A DNA stretch of 64,000 nt from Rhizobium mesosinicum (lineage in GTDB: Bacteria > Pseudomonadota > Alphaproteobacteria > Rhizobiales > Rhizobiaceae): the NCBI RefSeq assembly GCF_019511345.1, contig NZ_JAEUAK010000005.1:1-64000 (forward strand), written 5' to 3'. The notes under the pieces were generated by a model, which saw nothing but the letters and a program-made list of their open reading frames with translations, was not told the DNA's origin and did not search any database. Below, in pieces: positions 1-9,030 of this stretch. The position numbers and the translations under genes are program-made. Within the stretch, counting starts at the first letter, position 1. Every line of letters begins with the position of its first letter.

Positions 1-80
1 GGGGGAGGGACTAACCTGGGGCGCCCACGTCGCCCCTCTTGAAACGTTGAAGATATGGACCGCGAGTGCGGCAGTTTAAG

Positions 81-103
81 CCCCTCCCCCTTGTGGGGAG
101 GGG
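81..103. repeat. GC-rich palindrome (rhizobial repeat or terminator)
   Basis: A perfect 9-bp inverted repeat, CCCCTCCCC and GGGGAGGGG, is separated by 5 bases. A further GGGGAGGGGACTAA follows at about 107-118, echoed by GGGGAGGGACTAA at positions 2-14. It lies just downstream of the leftward MocR gene. It could act as a terminator for that gene, although there is no clear T-tract, or be the edge of a dispersed palindromic repeat such as those at 6318 and 52741. Confidence 0.5.
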
Positions 104-150
104 TTGGGGAGGGGACTAAATTAATGACGGAAGATGGATCAGTCAGCAGC

Positions 151-1554
151 CTAAAAAAACGAAGCCGACATTTCCGGCGGCCCCTCAAGTGCATGTGCCA
201 TGAAGTCCAGCGCTCCCTTCAGGCGTTCGCGGCTGATCGGCCCGCCGAGGCAGACGCGCACGGCTTCGGGGGCCGCACTCTCCACCGAGAAGGCGTCGCT
301 TGCCACCACGCCGATGCCGGAGGAGCGCATGTGGCTGCCGAAGGTGGAACGGGTCCAGCCATTGGTCAGCGGCAGCCAGATGTTGAAGCTGATCGGATCG
401 GCCTTGTAGCTGCCCTCGGGAAGGATATTCGCCACCATCTGTTGGCGGGCACCCGCCTCCGCGCGGATGAAGCGCAGGATCGTGTCCGCCGTGCCATCTT
501 CGATCCAGCGCGTCGCGAGCGCCACATTCATCGGCGAGGCCATGACATTGTTGGTGCGCATGGCGCTGACGAAGGGCCAGATCGCCTTGGTGTCCGGGGC
601 GACCACATAGGCAAGGCGCAGGCCGGCGCCGATGCATTTGGCGAGACCGCCGATATGCCAGGTCAGGTCAGGCGCAATTGCCGCCAGCGGCGGCGGGCCG
701 TGCAGCGGGATGAAGCCATAGGCATCGTCCTCGACGACAGGCACATGATATTTGCGGGCAACGGCGGCAATTTCCTCGCGGCGCTTTTCGGGAATGGTCA
801 GCGTCAGCGGGTTCTGCAGGGTCGGATTGAGATAGAGTGCCTTCGGGGCCAGGCGCTCGCAGGCCTCGGCAAAGGCATCGGGCAGGGTGCCCTCCTCATC
901 CATCGAAAGGCCGGAAAGATTGAGGCGAAGCTGGGCGGCAATCGAGCGCATGCCGGGATAGGTGATGTTCTCCGACAGCACGGTTTCGCCGGGCTTCGCC
1001 AGCAGGCCGAAGATCGCCAGCAGCGCGGGATGGGCGCCGGGTGTCACGAAGATGCGCTCCTGCGAGGGCACGAGCCCGCGACGGCTGAGCCAGGCGGCGG
1101 CGGCCTCCTTATCCATGCCCGAGCCGCCGAACCCCTGGTAGCGCAGCAGCGGAATGAGATTGGTTGCAACCGCCGACATGCCCTCACGCATGCGGGCGAT
1201 CAGGTCCTGATCATCCGGCTCGGGCGGCAGGTTCATCGAGAAGTCGACCACCGAAGCGCGGCGCGGATCGGGCGCGGCATCAGAGGCGAAGCCGCGGCGC
1301 TCGCGGTCCTGCCCGCCGGTGACGAAGGTGCCGCGGCCGACATGCGAATCCACCAGACCGCGCTTCTGCGCCTCCACGTAGCCGCGCGCCACCGTGGTGA
1401 AATCGATGTTCAGGCGCTTGGCGAGCTCGCGCTGGGGCGGCAGCCGGTCTCCTACTGCCAGCACGCCGCTTCTCAGATCCATTTCGATCAGGTCGGCAAT
1501 GGCCATGTAACGGGGGCTTGAGGAACGGGTAAGGTCTGGATGCCAATCTTTCAT
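151..1554 (-). CDS. MocR-type GntR/aminotransferase regulator
   Basis: The 467-aa protein has a GntR winged helix (about residues 10-80: a PPQRELAKRL recognition segment and a GRGTFV wing) fused to a class I aminotransferase fold (about 105-460). The PLP-binding Asp lies in VVEDDAYG (about 275-280) and the Schiff-base Lys is K306 in GGLAKCIG. These are hallmarks of the MocR/PdxR/TauR family, in which the aminotransferase domain senses an amine or PLP adduct and need not catalyse transamination. It is transcribed divergently from the Nit1C operon, 400 bp away, so it is the obvious candidate regulator of that operon. That link is inferred. A free aminotransferase role cannot be excluded. Confidence 0.85.
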   Translation of the reverse strand: MKDWHPDLTRSSSPRYMAIADLIEMDLRSGVLAVGDRLPPQRELAKRLNIDFTTVARGYVEAQKRGLVDSHVGRGTFVTGGQDRERRGFASDAAPDPRRASVVDFSMNLPPEPDDQDLIARMREGMSAVATNLIPLLRYQGFGGSGMDKEAAAAWLSRRGLVPSQERIFVTPGAHPALLAIFGLLAKPGETVLSENITYPGMRSIAAQLRLNLSGLSMDEEGTLPDAFAEACERLAPKALYLNPTLQNPLTLTIPEKRREEIAAVARKYHVPVVEDDAYGFIPLHGPPPLAAIAPDLTWHIGGLAKCIGAGLRLAYVVAPDTKAIWPFVSAMRTNNVMASPMNVALATRWIEDGTADTILRFIRAEAGARQQMVANILPEGSYKADPISFNIWLPLTNGWTRSTFGSHMRSSGIGVVASDAFSVESAAPEAVRVCLGGPISRERLKGALDFMAHALEGPPEMSASFF

Positions 1555-1741
1555 GTCATGATCCGAAATTCGTGATCGACGCAGAAGGGATTCCCGTCGA
1601 CATTGACCGTATATTGTTGCATATTTCGCCTGTCACGCAAAAACAGCGCACGCCTTCCATGCGCCAGACGACTGACTGCCGCACGCAAGCATGATATAAT
1701 CGGCATCACGCATTTCATCACCATATTGATCGCATTTTGAC

Positions 1742-1776
1742 TGCATTCATTTTGATCTTCGTTGCATTCATTTTTT
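1742..1776. promoter_or_regulatory. Direct repeats in the mocR-nit intergenic region
   Basis: The 12-base word TGCATTCATTTT occurs at 1742-1753 and again at 1763-1774, exactly 21 bp apart, or two helical turns. Regulators of the MocR type often bind direct repeats on one face of the helix. The pair lies about 190 bp upstream of the mocR start and about 110-140 bp upstream of the -24/-12 element. That distance would also suit an enhancer site for a sigma-54 activator. Which protein binds is unknown. Confidence 0.4.
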
Positions 1777-1853
1777 GCACGTAAATGCCCTTCTAATTGG
1801 CGTCAAATTCACCTCTGTCTAAAATTGAATGGATAATTGAACGCTTTTAGATG

Positions 1854-1886
1854 CAAATTGACTGCTATTTGTGCAAAGTCAATTTG
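1854..1886. promoter_or_regulatory. Inverted repeat overlapping the nit promoter
   Basis: CAAATTGAC (1854-1862) and GTCAATTTG (1878-1886) form a perfect 9-bp inverted repeat with a 15-base spacer. The right arm runs into the -24 box of the sigma-54 promoter. A protein bound here would be expected to block RNA polymerase, so this looks like an operator for a repressor. TGCAAA also occurs as a direct repeat at 1852 and 1872, 20 bp apart. The divergent MocR protein is a candidate ligand by position only. Confidence 0.45.
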
Positions 1887-1900
1887 GCACGGTGCTTGCA
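1884..1900 (+). promoter_or_regulatory. Sigma-54 (RpoN) promoter of the Nit1C operon
   Basis: TTGGCACGGTGCTTGCA matches the sigma-54 consensus YTGGCACGRNNNTTGCW at every position. The invariant GG is at 1886-1887 and the GC at 1898-1899, with the required 10-base spacing. Transcription should start near 1910-1912, leaving a leader of about 44 nt before the ATG at 1955. Sigma-54 promoters need an enhancer-binding ATPase. None is encoded in this window, so NtrC or another distant activator must serve. Confidence 0.85.
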
Positions 1901-1954
1901 ATTCAATGGCTGTACCCCGCGAGAGGGGCCTGACTTCAAACACAGGAGCCATTC

Positions 1955-2437
1955 ATGCCCGCAGTTACCGCACCGGCCCACGCAGATGGAGACTTCTTCG
2001 TCGATTACGAAGAGAAGGTCTTTGAAGACGTTCAGGCCAAGGAGGGTGAGAAAGCCCTCATCACCTTCCACACCGTCGCCTTCGAAGGATCGATCGGCCT
2101 CGTGAACCTGCTGCAGGCCAAGCGCCTGAAGCGCAAGGGCTTCGAAACCTCCGTGCTGCTCTATGGTCCCGGCGTCACACTCGGCGTGCAGCGCGGCTTT
2201 CCCAAACTCGGCGCGGAAGCTTTCCCCGGCCACCTGAACTTCAACAACCAGATCAAGGGTTTCATGGAGGAAGGCGGCAAGGTCTATGCCTGCCGCTTCG
2301 CATTGCAGGCGCTCTATGGCCATGGCGAACAGTCGCTGATCCCCGGCATCCGCCCGATCAGCCCGCTCGATGTGCTGGACATGATCCTGATCCACCGCCG
2401 CGACGGCGCCTTCATCCTCGACACCTGGACGCTCTGA
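1955..2437 (+). CDS. nitB: Sll0783/MSMEG_0572-family nitrogen starvation protein
   Basis: The 160-aa protein is the first gene of the Nit1C operon, with a good ribosome site (ACAGGAG) before the ATG. It resembles the conserved MSMEG_0572/Sll0783 family, which always travels with the nitrilase. Recognisable stretches are [20 protein letters not shown] and the C-terminal [13 protein letters not shown]. It contains no signal peptide or membrane segment, and the fold looks DsrE-like, with alternating strands and helices. In Synechocystis the homologue is induced by nitrogen starvation and is needed for polyhydroxybutyrate accumulation. In a cyanide-using Pseudomonas the homologue is called NitB. 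The biochemical role is unknown. Confidence 0.85.
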   Translation: MPAVTAPAHADGDFFVDYEEKVFEDVQAKEGEKALITFHTVAFEGSIGLVNLLQAKRLKRKGFETSVLLYGPGVTLGVQRGFPKLGAEAFPGHLNFNNQIKGFMEEGGKVYACRFALQALYGHGEQSLIPGIRPISPLDVLDMILIHRRDGAFILDTWTL

Positions 2438-2523
2438 CCCCGGCGGCAGCGCTGTCGTCAGGCGCGTTCGGGAGGCGGAGTTCCCCTCCTCCGCCTCTCC
2501 CACACCATCAGGAGGATTTCGCC

Positions 2524-3564
2524 ATGGAAAAGAACAAGACCGTCCGGGCCGCAGCCGCGCAGATCGCGCCGGACCTGACCTCGCGCGAGAAGACGCTGGC
2601 GCGCGTGCTGGAAACCATTAGCGAGGCGGCCGCCAAGGGCGCGGAGATCATCGTCTTTCCGGAGACCTTCGTTCCCTGGTATCCCTATTTCTCCTTCGTC
2701 CTGCCGCCGGTGCTTTCGGGCCGCGAGCATCTGCGCCTCTATGAAGAGGCCGTCACCGTTCCGAGCGCCGCCACCGATGCGGTCGCGGCGGCTGCGCGCG
2801 AATATGGCATCGTGGTGGCGCTCGGCGTCAACGAGCGCGATCACGGCTCGCTCTACAATACCCAGCTTCTCTTCGATGCGGATGGCAGGCTGATCCTCAA
2901 GCGCCGCAAGATCACCCCGACCTACCATGAGCGGATGATCTGGGGCCAGGGCGACGCCTCCGGCCTCAAGGTCGTCGACAGCAGCGTCGGGCGGCTCGGC
3001 GCACTTGCCTGCTGGGAGCATTACAATCCCCTCGCCCGCTATGCGCTGATGGCCCAGCACGAGGAAATCCACATCGCCCAGTTTCCGGGCTCGATGGTCG
3101 GGCCGATCTTCGCCGAGCAGATGGAGGTGACGATCCGCCATCATGCGCTTGAAAGCGGTTGCTTCGTCGTCAATGCCACGGGATGGCTGACCGAGGAGCA
3201 GATCACTTCCATCACGCCCGACCAGGGACTGCAGAAGGCGCTGCGCGGCGGCTGCATGACGGCGATCATCTCGCCGGAGGGCAAGCACCTGGCGCCGCCG
3301 ATCACCGAGGGCGAAGGCATCCTGATCGCCGATCTCGACATGAGCCTCATCACCAAGCGCAAGCGCATGATGGATTCGGTCGGCCACTATGCCCGCCCCG
3401 AACTGCTGCATCTCGTCATGGACGGCCGCGCCACCCAGCCGATGGTCGCCTCCGCACATTCCTTTGAAACAGACACAGGGACCAAGACCGATGGACAATA
3501 CGACGTTTCTGCCGACCGAGACGCTGATCAACGAGTTGCAGTCCTTCGGAGCCAGGCTGGTTGA
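2524..3564 (+). CDS. nitC: Nit1C nitrilase (Sll0784-type)
   Basis: The 346-aa protein is a carbon-nitrogen hydrolase with the full catalytic triad: Glu47 in [11 protein letters not shown], Lys129 in [12 protein letters not shown] and Cys163 in ACWEHYNPL. The length and the PWYPYF and CWEHYNPL motifs fit true nitrilases (nitrile to carboxylate plus ammonia). It carries the strong ribosome site AGGAGG and follows the first gene by 86 bp. In cyanotrophic Pseudomonas the corresponding NitC is induced by cyanide and required for growth on it. The natural substrate is not certain. Its last 74 bases overlap the start of the radical SAM gene in another frame, an unusually long overlap for this operon. 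Confidence 0.92.
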   Translation: MEKNKTVRAAAAQIAPDLTSREKTLARVLETISEAAAKGAEIIVFPETFVPWYPYFSFVLPPVLSGREHLRLYEEAVTVPSAATDAVAAAAREYGIVVALGVNERDHGSLYNTQLLFDADGRLILKRRKITPTYHERMIWGQGDASGLKVVDSSVGRLGALACWEHYNPLARYALMAQHEEIHIAQFPGSMVGPIFAEQMEVTIRHHALESGCFVVNATGWLTEEQITSITPDQGLQKALRGGCMTAIISPEGKHLAPPITEGEGILIADLDMSLITKRKRMMDSVGHYARPELLHLVMDGRATQPMVASAHSFETDTGTKTDGQYDVSADRDADQRVAVLRSQAG

Positions 3565-4609
3565 TCCCAAGGCCGGGCATGAGAGCCGCCGCGGCGGCGC
3601 CGGTCCGTCCGACCACAAGGCGCTGACCATCGACGGCATGACCGTGATGGTGCCGGTTCATACCGCGCCGGCCTTCGAGAGCCCTTATCTGGTGGAAAAG
3701 CCCGATGAGGCGGGCAAGAGCCGCATCAGCCGCGACGGGCGCGTGCTCGGCGAAGTGTCCTTTCCGCTGCGGCCGCGCTTCTACGAGCGCACGACCGCCG
3801 ACGGCATCCCCTATTCGCAGATTGCCGTGCTGCATGGCCGCGATGTGCTGGCGACCACGGTGCTGCAGACCTGCATCCGCTATCAAAGCCGCACCAAGAC
3901 CTGTCAGTTCTGCGCCATCGGCCAATCGCTGGCGGCCGGCCGCACCGTTGCCCACAAGACGCCGGAGCAGCTCGCGGAAGTCGCCAAGGCCGCCGTCGAG
4001 CTCGATGGCGTCAAGCATATGGTGATGACGACGGGCACGCCGAAGGGGCCGGATCGCGGCGCTTCGATCCTTGCCGACAGCGCCCGCGCCATCAAGGCCG
4101 CCGTCGATCTGCCGATCCAGGCGCAGTGCGAGCCGCCGGAAGACGACATCTGGTTTTCGATCATGAAGGAAGCCGGCGTCGATGCGCTCGGCATGCATCT
4201 CGAAGTCGTCACACCGGAGCTGCGCGAGCGCATCATGCCCGGCAAGGCACAGGTGCCGATTTCAAAATACATGGCCTCCTTCAAGGCGGCCGTCGAGGTC
4301 TTCGGGCGCGGCCAGGTCTCCACCTATATTCTCGCCGGTCTCGGCGATACGCGCGAGGCGATCCTCGATATCTGCGAAAAGCTGGTTGCTATCGGCGTCT
4401 ATCCCTTCGTCGTGCCCTTCGTGCCGATTTCCGGAACGCCGCTCGAAAGCCATCCGGCGCCGAAGCCGGACTTCATGCATTCGATCCTCGGCCCGCTCTC
4501 GAAAATGCTGGTCGAAAGCGGGTTGAAGGCCGTCGACATCAAGGCCGGCTGCGGCAAATGCGGCGCCTGCTCTGCCCTTTCCTCCTATGAAAGGATGCTG
4601 ACCAAATGA
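3491..4609 (+). CDS. nitD: Radical SAM protein, MSMEG_0568 family
   Basis: The 372-aa protein starts at the ATG encoding [10 protein letters not shown], inside the nitrilase 3' end. An upstream in-frame ATG at 3389 is unlikely because the extra residues are shadow sequence. The iron-sulfur cysteines are C128, C138 and C141. The spacing is C-x9-C-x2-C instead of the usual C-x3-C-x2-C, as is characteristic of this family. A second cysteine cluster, C354-x2-C357-x2-C360 (GCGKCGAC), sits near the C-terminus and may hold another cluster. The TIM-barrel part includes [14 protein letters not shown]. It presumably performs the key radical step on a nitrile-derived or cyanide-derived metabolite; the reaction is unknown. 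It overlaps the next gene by ATGA. Confidence 0.88.
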   Translation: MDNTTFLPTETLINELQSFGARLVDPKAGHESRRGGAGPSDHKALTIDGMTVMVPVHTAPAFESPYLVEKPDEAGKSRISRDGRVLGEVSFPLRPRFYERTTADGIPYSQIAVLHGRDVLATTVLQTCIRYQSRTKTCQFCAIGQSLAAGRTVAHKTPEQLAEVAKAAVELDGVKHMVMTTGTPKGPDRGASILADSARAIKAAVDLPIQAQCEPPEDDIWFSIMKEAGVDALGMHLEVVTPELRERIMPGKAQVPISKYMASFKAAVEVFGRGQVSTYILAGLGDTREAILDICEKLVAIGVYPFVVPFVPISGTPLESHPAPKPDFMHSILGPLSKMLVESGLKAVDIKAGCGKCGACSALSSYERMLTK

Positions 4610-5148
4610 TGCTGGAGCCCTTCTCGCCCTATCGCGCCAGCGAATTCCAGGTGAAGTTTTCCACTTCGGAGTGGGAACGGCAGGAAGCGCATGCGCTGCG
4701 CCGCGCCGTCTTCTGCGAGGAACAGAAGATCTTCGAGAGTGATGATCGGGATGCGATCGACGATCACGCGATCCCGATCGTGGCGCTGTCGATGATGGGC
4801 GTTGCCGCCGACCGGGTGGTCGGCACGGTGCGTATCCATCAGGAAGAGCCGGGTCTCTGGTGGGGTTCGCGGCTCGCCGTGCATGCGGATTTCCGCAAGA
4901 TCGGCGCGCTTGGCGCGACGCTGATCCGGCTTGCCGTATCCTCGGCCAATGCGATGGGTTGCCACACGTTTCTCGCCAATGTGCAGGTGCAGAACGGGCT
5001 GCTCTTTCGCCGGCTGCATTGGGATGTGATCGAGGAGTTCGAGGTCTATGGCAAGCCGCATCTCAGGATGAAGGCGGATCTTGCCTGGTACCCGCCCTGC
5101 CCGACGCCGGAAACCGGGCTGGTGGCGCTCGCCAGGAAGGCGGCGTGA
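4606..5148 (+). CDS. nitE: GNAT-family N-acyltransferase of Nit1C (MSMEG_0567 N-terminal type)
   Basis: The 180-aa protein has the GNAT acyl-CoA fold. VVGTVRIHQEEPGLWWGSRLAVH matches strands 4-5, and DFRKIGALGATLIRLAV supplies the CoA-binding loop and helix. The N-terminal RRAVFCEEQKIF is typical of the Sll0786/MSMEG_0567 group. In some bacteria this domain is fused to the AIR-synthase-like protein encoded next; here they are separate, with stop and start sharing one base (TGATG). It starts in an ATGA overlap with the radical SAM gene, so translation is probably coupled. The acyl acceptor is unknown. Confidence 0.85.
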   Translation: MMLEPFSPYRASEFQVKFSTSEWERQEAHALRRAVFCEEQKIFESDDRDAIDDHAIPIVALSMMGVAADRVVGTVRIHQEEPGLWWGSRLAVHADFRKIGALGATLIRLAVSSANAMGCHTFLANVQVQNGLLFRRLHWDVIEEFEVYGKPHLRMKADLAWYPPCPTPETGLVALARKAA

Positions 5149-6125
5149 TGGGCGACAGGATCGATCTTGAGGCACTTGCCGCCAGGCTCACGGCCTCCTC
5201 CGGCATCGCCGCCAAGGCCGATATCGGCACGGTTGCCACGAGCCTCGGCCTTGCCGGCCAACCGGTGGCGGTGGGCGACGATTGCGCCGCACTGCCCGAT
5301 GGCGACGGTTATCTGCTCTTTGCCATCGAGGGCTTCATCAACGAATTCGTCGCCGCCGACCCCTGGTTTGCCGGCTGGTGCGGGATGATGGTCAATATTT
5401 CCGATGTCGCCGCCATGGGTGGCCGGCCGGTTGCGGTCGTCGATGCCGTCTGGGCGAATGGCGAGGCAGGCGCAGCACCCGTCCTCGAAGGCATGCGGGC
5501 GGCGGCCAGAACGTTCGGCGTGCCGATCGTTGGCGGCCATACGAATATCCGCACCGACCGCGGCCAGCTTTCGGTCGCCATTCTCGGCAGGGCGAAGACG
5601 CTACTGACGAGCTTCGATGCCAAGGCGGGCGATGTGCTGATCGCTGCGATCGACCATCGCGGCCGCTATCGCGAGCCTTTCAACAATTGGGAAGCGGCAA
5701 CCGATGCCCCGCCTGCCCGGCTGCGCGGCGATCTGGAACTCCTGCCTGACATTGCCGAAGCTGGATTGGCGCTGGCCGCCAAGGATATCAGCCAGGGCGG
5801 GATGATCGGCACTGCGATCATGCTGGCGGAATGTTCCGGCGTCGGCATCGATATCGATGTCCCGACAATCCCGCTGCCGCATGGCGTCCCACTCGAACGC
5901 TGGCTCGCGACCTTCCCAAGCTTCGGCTACCTGATCTCCACCGCGCCCGAAAAGGCCGATGAGGTGATCCTGCGTTTTGCCGCCCGCAACATCAGCGCGG
6001 CCGTGATCGGCAATGTCGAAGCCGGCAGCGAGGTGGCGATATCGGACGACACCGATCGTGTCGTGATCCGCGATTATTCCGTGATGCCGCTGCTGCAGCT
6101 CGGCCAGCAGGAGAATGCCGCATGA
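5148..6125 (+). CDS. nitF: AIR synthase-related protein (Sll0787 family)
   Basis: The 325-aa protein resembles PurM, ThiL and HypE ATP-binding enzymes. VAVGDDCAALPDGDG near residue 40 and MMVNISDVAAMGGRPVAVVD near 85-105 match the first ATP-binding half. VPIVGGHTNIR and DISQGGMIGTAIMLAECSGVGIDI match the C-terminal lobe. Such enzymes activate an amide, thioamide or carbamoyl group with ATP, so this one may activate a nitrogen-bearing intermediate made by the nitrilase or radical SAM enzyme. It overlaps the upstream gene by one base and the glycosyltransferase gene by ATGA. The start at 5148 is preferred over an upstream in-frame ATG lying inside the GNAT gene. Confidence 0.87.
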   Translation: MGDRIDLEALAARLTASSGIAAKADIGTVATSLGLAGQPVAVGDDCAALPDGDGYLLFAIEGFINEFVAADPWFAGWCGMMVNISDVAAMGGRPVAVVDAVWANGEAGAAPVLEGMRAAARTFGVPIVGGHTNIRTDRGQLSVAILGRAKTLLTSFDAKAGDVLIAAIDHRGRYREPFNNWEAATDAPPARLRGDLELLPDIAEAGLALAAKDISQGGMIGTAIMLAECSGVGIDIDVPTIPLPHGVPLERWLATFPSFGYLISTAPEKADEVILRFAARNISAAVIGNVEAGSEVAISDDTDRVVIRDYSVMPLLQLGQQENAA

Positions 6126-7459
6126 GCCGGCCGCTGCGGATCGCCATGCTCGCCCACTCCACCAACCCGCGCGGCGGCGTGGTGCATGCCATGCAGCTTT
6201 CGGAAGCGCTGGCCGCTCTGGGCCATCAGGTGGTGCTGCATGCGCCGGATGCGAAGGGGACGGGATTTTTCCGTGAGCCGGTCTGCGGCGCAGTATTGGT
6301 GCCGGTTGCGCAGGTTTCTCCCCCTTCTCCCCAGCGGGGAGAAGATGTCCGTAGGACAGATGAGGGGGCGGAGCGAAGCGACGCATCGAGCGGCAAGCGA
6401 GATGCTGAACTTGCGGGCGCGGCCCCCTCATCCGACCCTTCGGGCCACCAACCGGGGTCGAGCCACGGGTCTCAACCCGTCCTTCGGACCCCCGCTGGGG
6501 AGAAGGGGGAGATGACGGTGATGGTCGAGCAGCGGATTGCTGATTATGTCAGGTACTTCGAGAACCCGGCCGCCCGCGATTTCGATATCTACCACGCCCA
6601 TGACGGCATTTCAGGCAACGCACTGGCGACGCTGAAAGAGCGCGGGCTTATTCCCGCCTTCGTTCGCACCGTCCATCATATCGACCAGTTCGCCGATATC
6701 AGGCTGATGGAGCTGCAGGACCGATCCATCGACCGCGCCGACCTGTTCTTCACCGTCAGTTCGATGTGGTGCAAGACGCTCAAGGAGACACGCGGCATCA
6801 GCTCCAGCATCGTCGGAAACGGCGTCGATACCAAGCGCTTCTCCCCCGCCATCGACGTTAGCGCACTGCGCCGCAAACTAGCCCTGCCCGATGGCCCTGT
6901 TTTCCTTGCCGTCGGCGGAATCGAGGCGCGCAAGAATACGATCGCCATGCTGGAAGCCTTCCGGCAGGTGCGCGCGATCCGGCCGGATGCGCAATTCGTC
7001 ATTGCCGGCGGCGCTTCGCTGCTCGACCATCGCGGCTATCAGGGCGAATTTCGCGCTGTGCTTTCCTCCCTCGGCGAGCATGCGGCCGCCGTCCACATCC
7101 TCGGCACTGTGGCCGATGAGGACATGCCGGCGCTTTTACGGCTGGCCGATACGCTGGTCTTTGCCTCGGTCAAGGAAGGGTTCGGCCTCGTGGTGCTGGA
7201 GGCGATGGCGAGCGGCGTGCCCGTCGTGGTCTCCTCGATCGCGCCCTTTACCGAATATCTCTGTAACGATGATGTCGTCTGGTGCGATCCGCAGAATTCC
7301 GCCTCGATTGCTGAGGCCATGGCGATCTCGCTCATGCCGCCGGTGCGCGCCGGGCTGATCCCGCGCGGGCTTGATCTTGCCGCTCATCATAGCTGGCAGC
7401 GCACGGCTGCGGCCCATCTCCAAGCCTACGAGACATTGAAGGAGCCTGCCCATGCCTGA
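6122..7459 (+). CDS. Glycosyltransferase, MSMEG_0565 family, with in-frame repeat insert
   Basis: The 445-aa protein is a GT4/GT-B glycosyltransferase. The N-terminal lobe has HSTNPRGGVVHAMQLSEAL, followed by HAHDGISGNAL and the motif VGNGVDTKRFSP. The C-terminal donor site is KEGFGLVVLEAMASGVPVV, with the E-x7-E pair. Residues of about 66-130 (SPPSPQRGEDVRR to AGEKGE) are low-complexity and charged. They are encoded entirely by a rhizobial palindromic repeat (6318-6511) that keeps the frame open. Without it the protein would be about 380 aa, which I take to be the family's usual length. The insert falls in a loop between VPVAQV and the helix EQRIADYVRYFENP, so activity may survive. The sugar and acceptor are unknown. 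The start follows AGGAG and overlaps the previous gene by ATGA. Confidence 0.87.
   Translation: MSRPLRIAMLAHSTNPRGGVVHAMQLSEALAALGHQVVLHAPDAKGTGFFREPVCGAVLVPVAQVSPPSPQRGEDVRRTDEGAERSDASSGKRDAELAGAAPSSDPSGHQPGSSHGSQPVLRTPAGEKGEMTVMVEQRIADYVRYFENPAARDFDIYHAHDGISGNALATLKERGLIPAFVRTVHHIDQFADIRLMELQDRSIDRADLFFTVSSMWCKTLKETRGISSSIVGNGVDTKRFSPAIDVSALRRKLALPDGPVFLAVGGIEARKNTIAMLEAFRQVRAIRPDAQFVIAGGASLLDHRGYQGEFRAVLSSLGEHAAAVHILGTVADEDMPALLRLADTLVFASVKEGFGLVVLEAMASGVPVVVSSIAPFTEYLCNDDVVWCDPQNSASIAEAMAISLMPPVRAGLIPRGLDLAAHHSWQRTAAAHLQAYETLKEPAHA
6318..6511. repeat. Rhizobial palindromic mosaic repeat inserted within a CDS
   Basis: The 194-bp element is bounded by perfect 22-bp inverted repeats (6318-6339 and 6490-6511) rich in CTTCTCCCC and GGGGAGAAG. 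Inside is a second inverted pair built on TGAGGGGGC (about 6361) and GCCCCCTCA (about 6423). A related element with the same GGCCCCCTCA and CCTTCTCCCC modules lies between mrpA and mrpB at 52741-52874. Elements of this kind are common between rhizobial genes. Here the element sits inside the glycosyltransferase gene and is read through in frame, without a stop. Confidence 0.85.
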
Positions 7460-7739
7460 AATGCGCTTCGTCATCGCCTGGCCGGATGGCCGCGAGGAGA
7501 CCTGTTATTCGCCCTCCCTCGTCATCCGTGATTTCTTCGAGGAGGGCCAGACATATCCGATCCGCGATTTCCTCGACCGCAGCCGCAAGGCGCTGACGAT
7601 CGCCAGCGACCGGGTGGAGGCGAAATACGGCTATCCCTGCTCGCTTGCCCGCGGCCAGCTTGCCCGTATCGAGGAGGCCGGCTCCCTCTTCCTTGCCGAT
7701 GTCGATGCGCGCGTGCGCTGCGAAACATTCATTCTCTGA
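7452..7739 (+). CDS. MSMEG_0570-family small protein of Nit1C
   Basis: The 95-aa protein starts with MPEMRFVIAWPDGREETCYSP and contains DFFEEGQTYPIRDFLDR and KYGYPCSLARGQL. This matches the MSMEG_0570 nitrogen starvation family, found only with the nitrilase cluster. It has no membrane or signal segment. The start is supported by AGGAG and by an 8-base overlap with the glycosyltransferase gene. The function is unknown. Its size and constant linkage suggest an accessory or carrier role for a pathway enzyme. Confidence 0.82.
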   Translation: MPEMRFVIAWPDGREETCYSPSLVIRDFFEEGQTYPIRDFLDRSRKALTIASDRVEAKYGYPCSLARGQLARIEEAGSLFLADVDARVRCETFIL

Positions 7740-7753
7740 AAGGAACCCGACCC

Positions 7754-9028
<1,275 letters not shown>

Positions 9029-9030
9029 AC

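Noticed and set aside
55..1521. 488-aa open frame on the plus strand opposite the first MocR gene
   Set aside because: It is an antisense shadow of a GC-rich gene: Arg/His/Ala-rich, no ribosome site and no domain, while the minus-strand frame has clear GntR and aminotransferase motifs.
1851..1876. NtrC binding site in TGCAAAT...ATTTGTGCA
   Set aside because: Half-site sequence and spacing do not match the NtrC consensus TGCAC-N5-7-GTGCA, and it is too close to the promoter for an enhancer.
3389..3490. Longer N-terminus for the radical SAM protein
   Set aside because: The extra 34 residues lie fully within the nitrilase gene and look like shadow sequence; MDNTTF at 3491 is a natural start.
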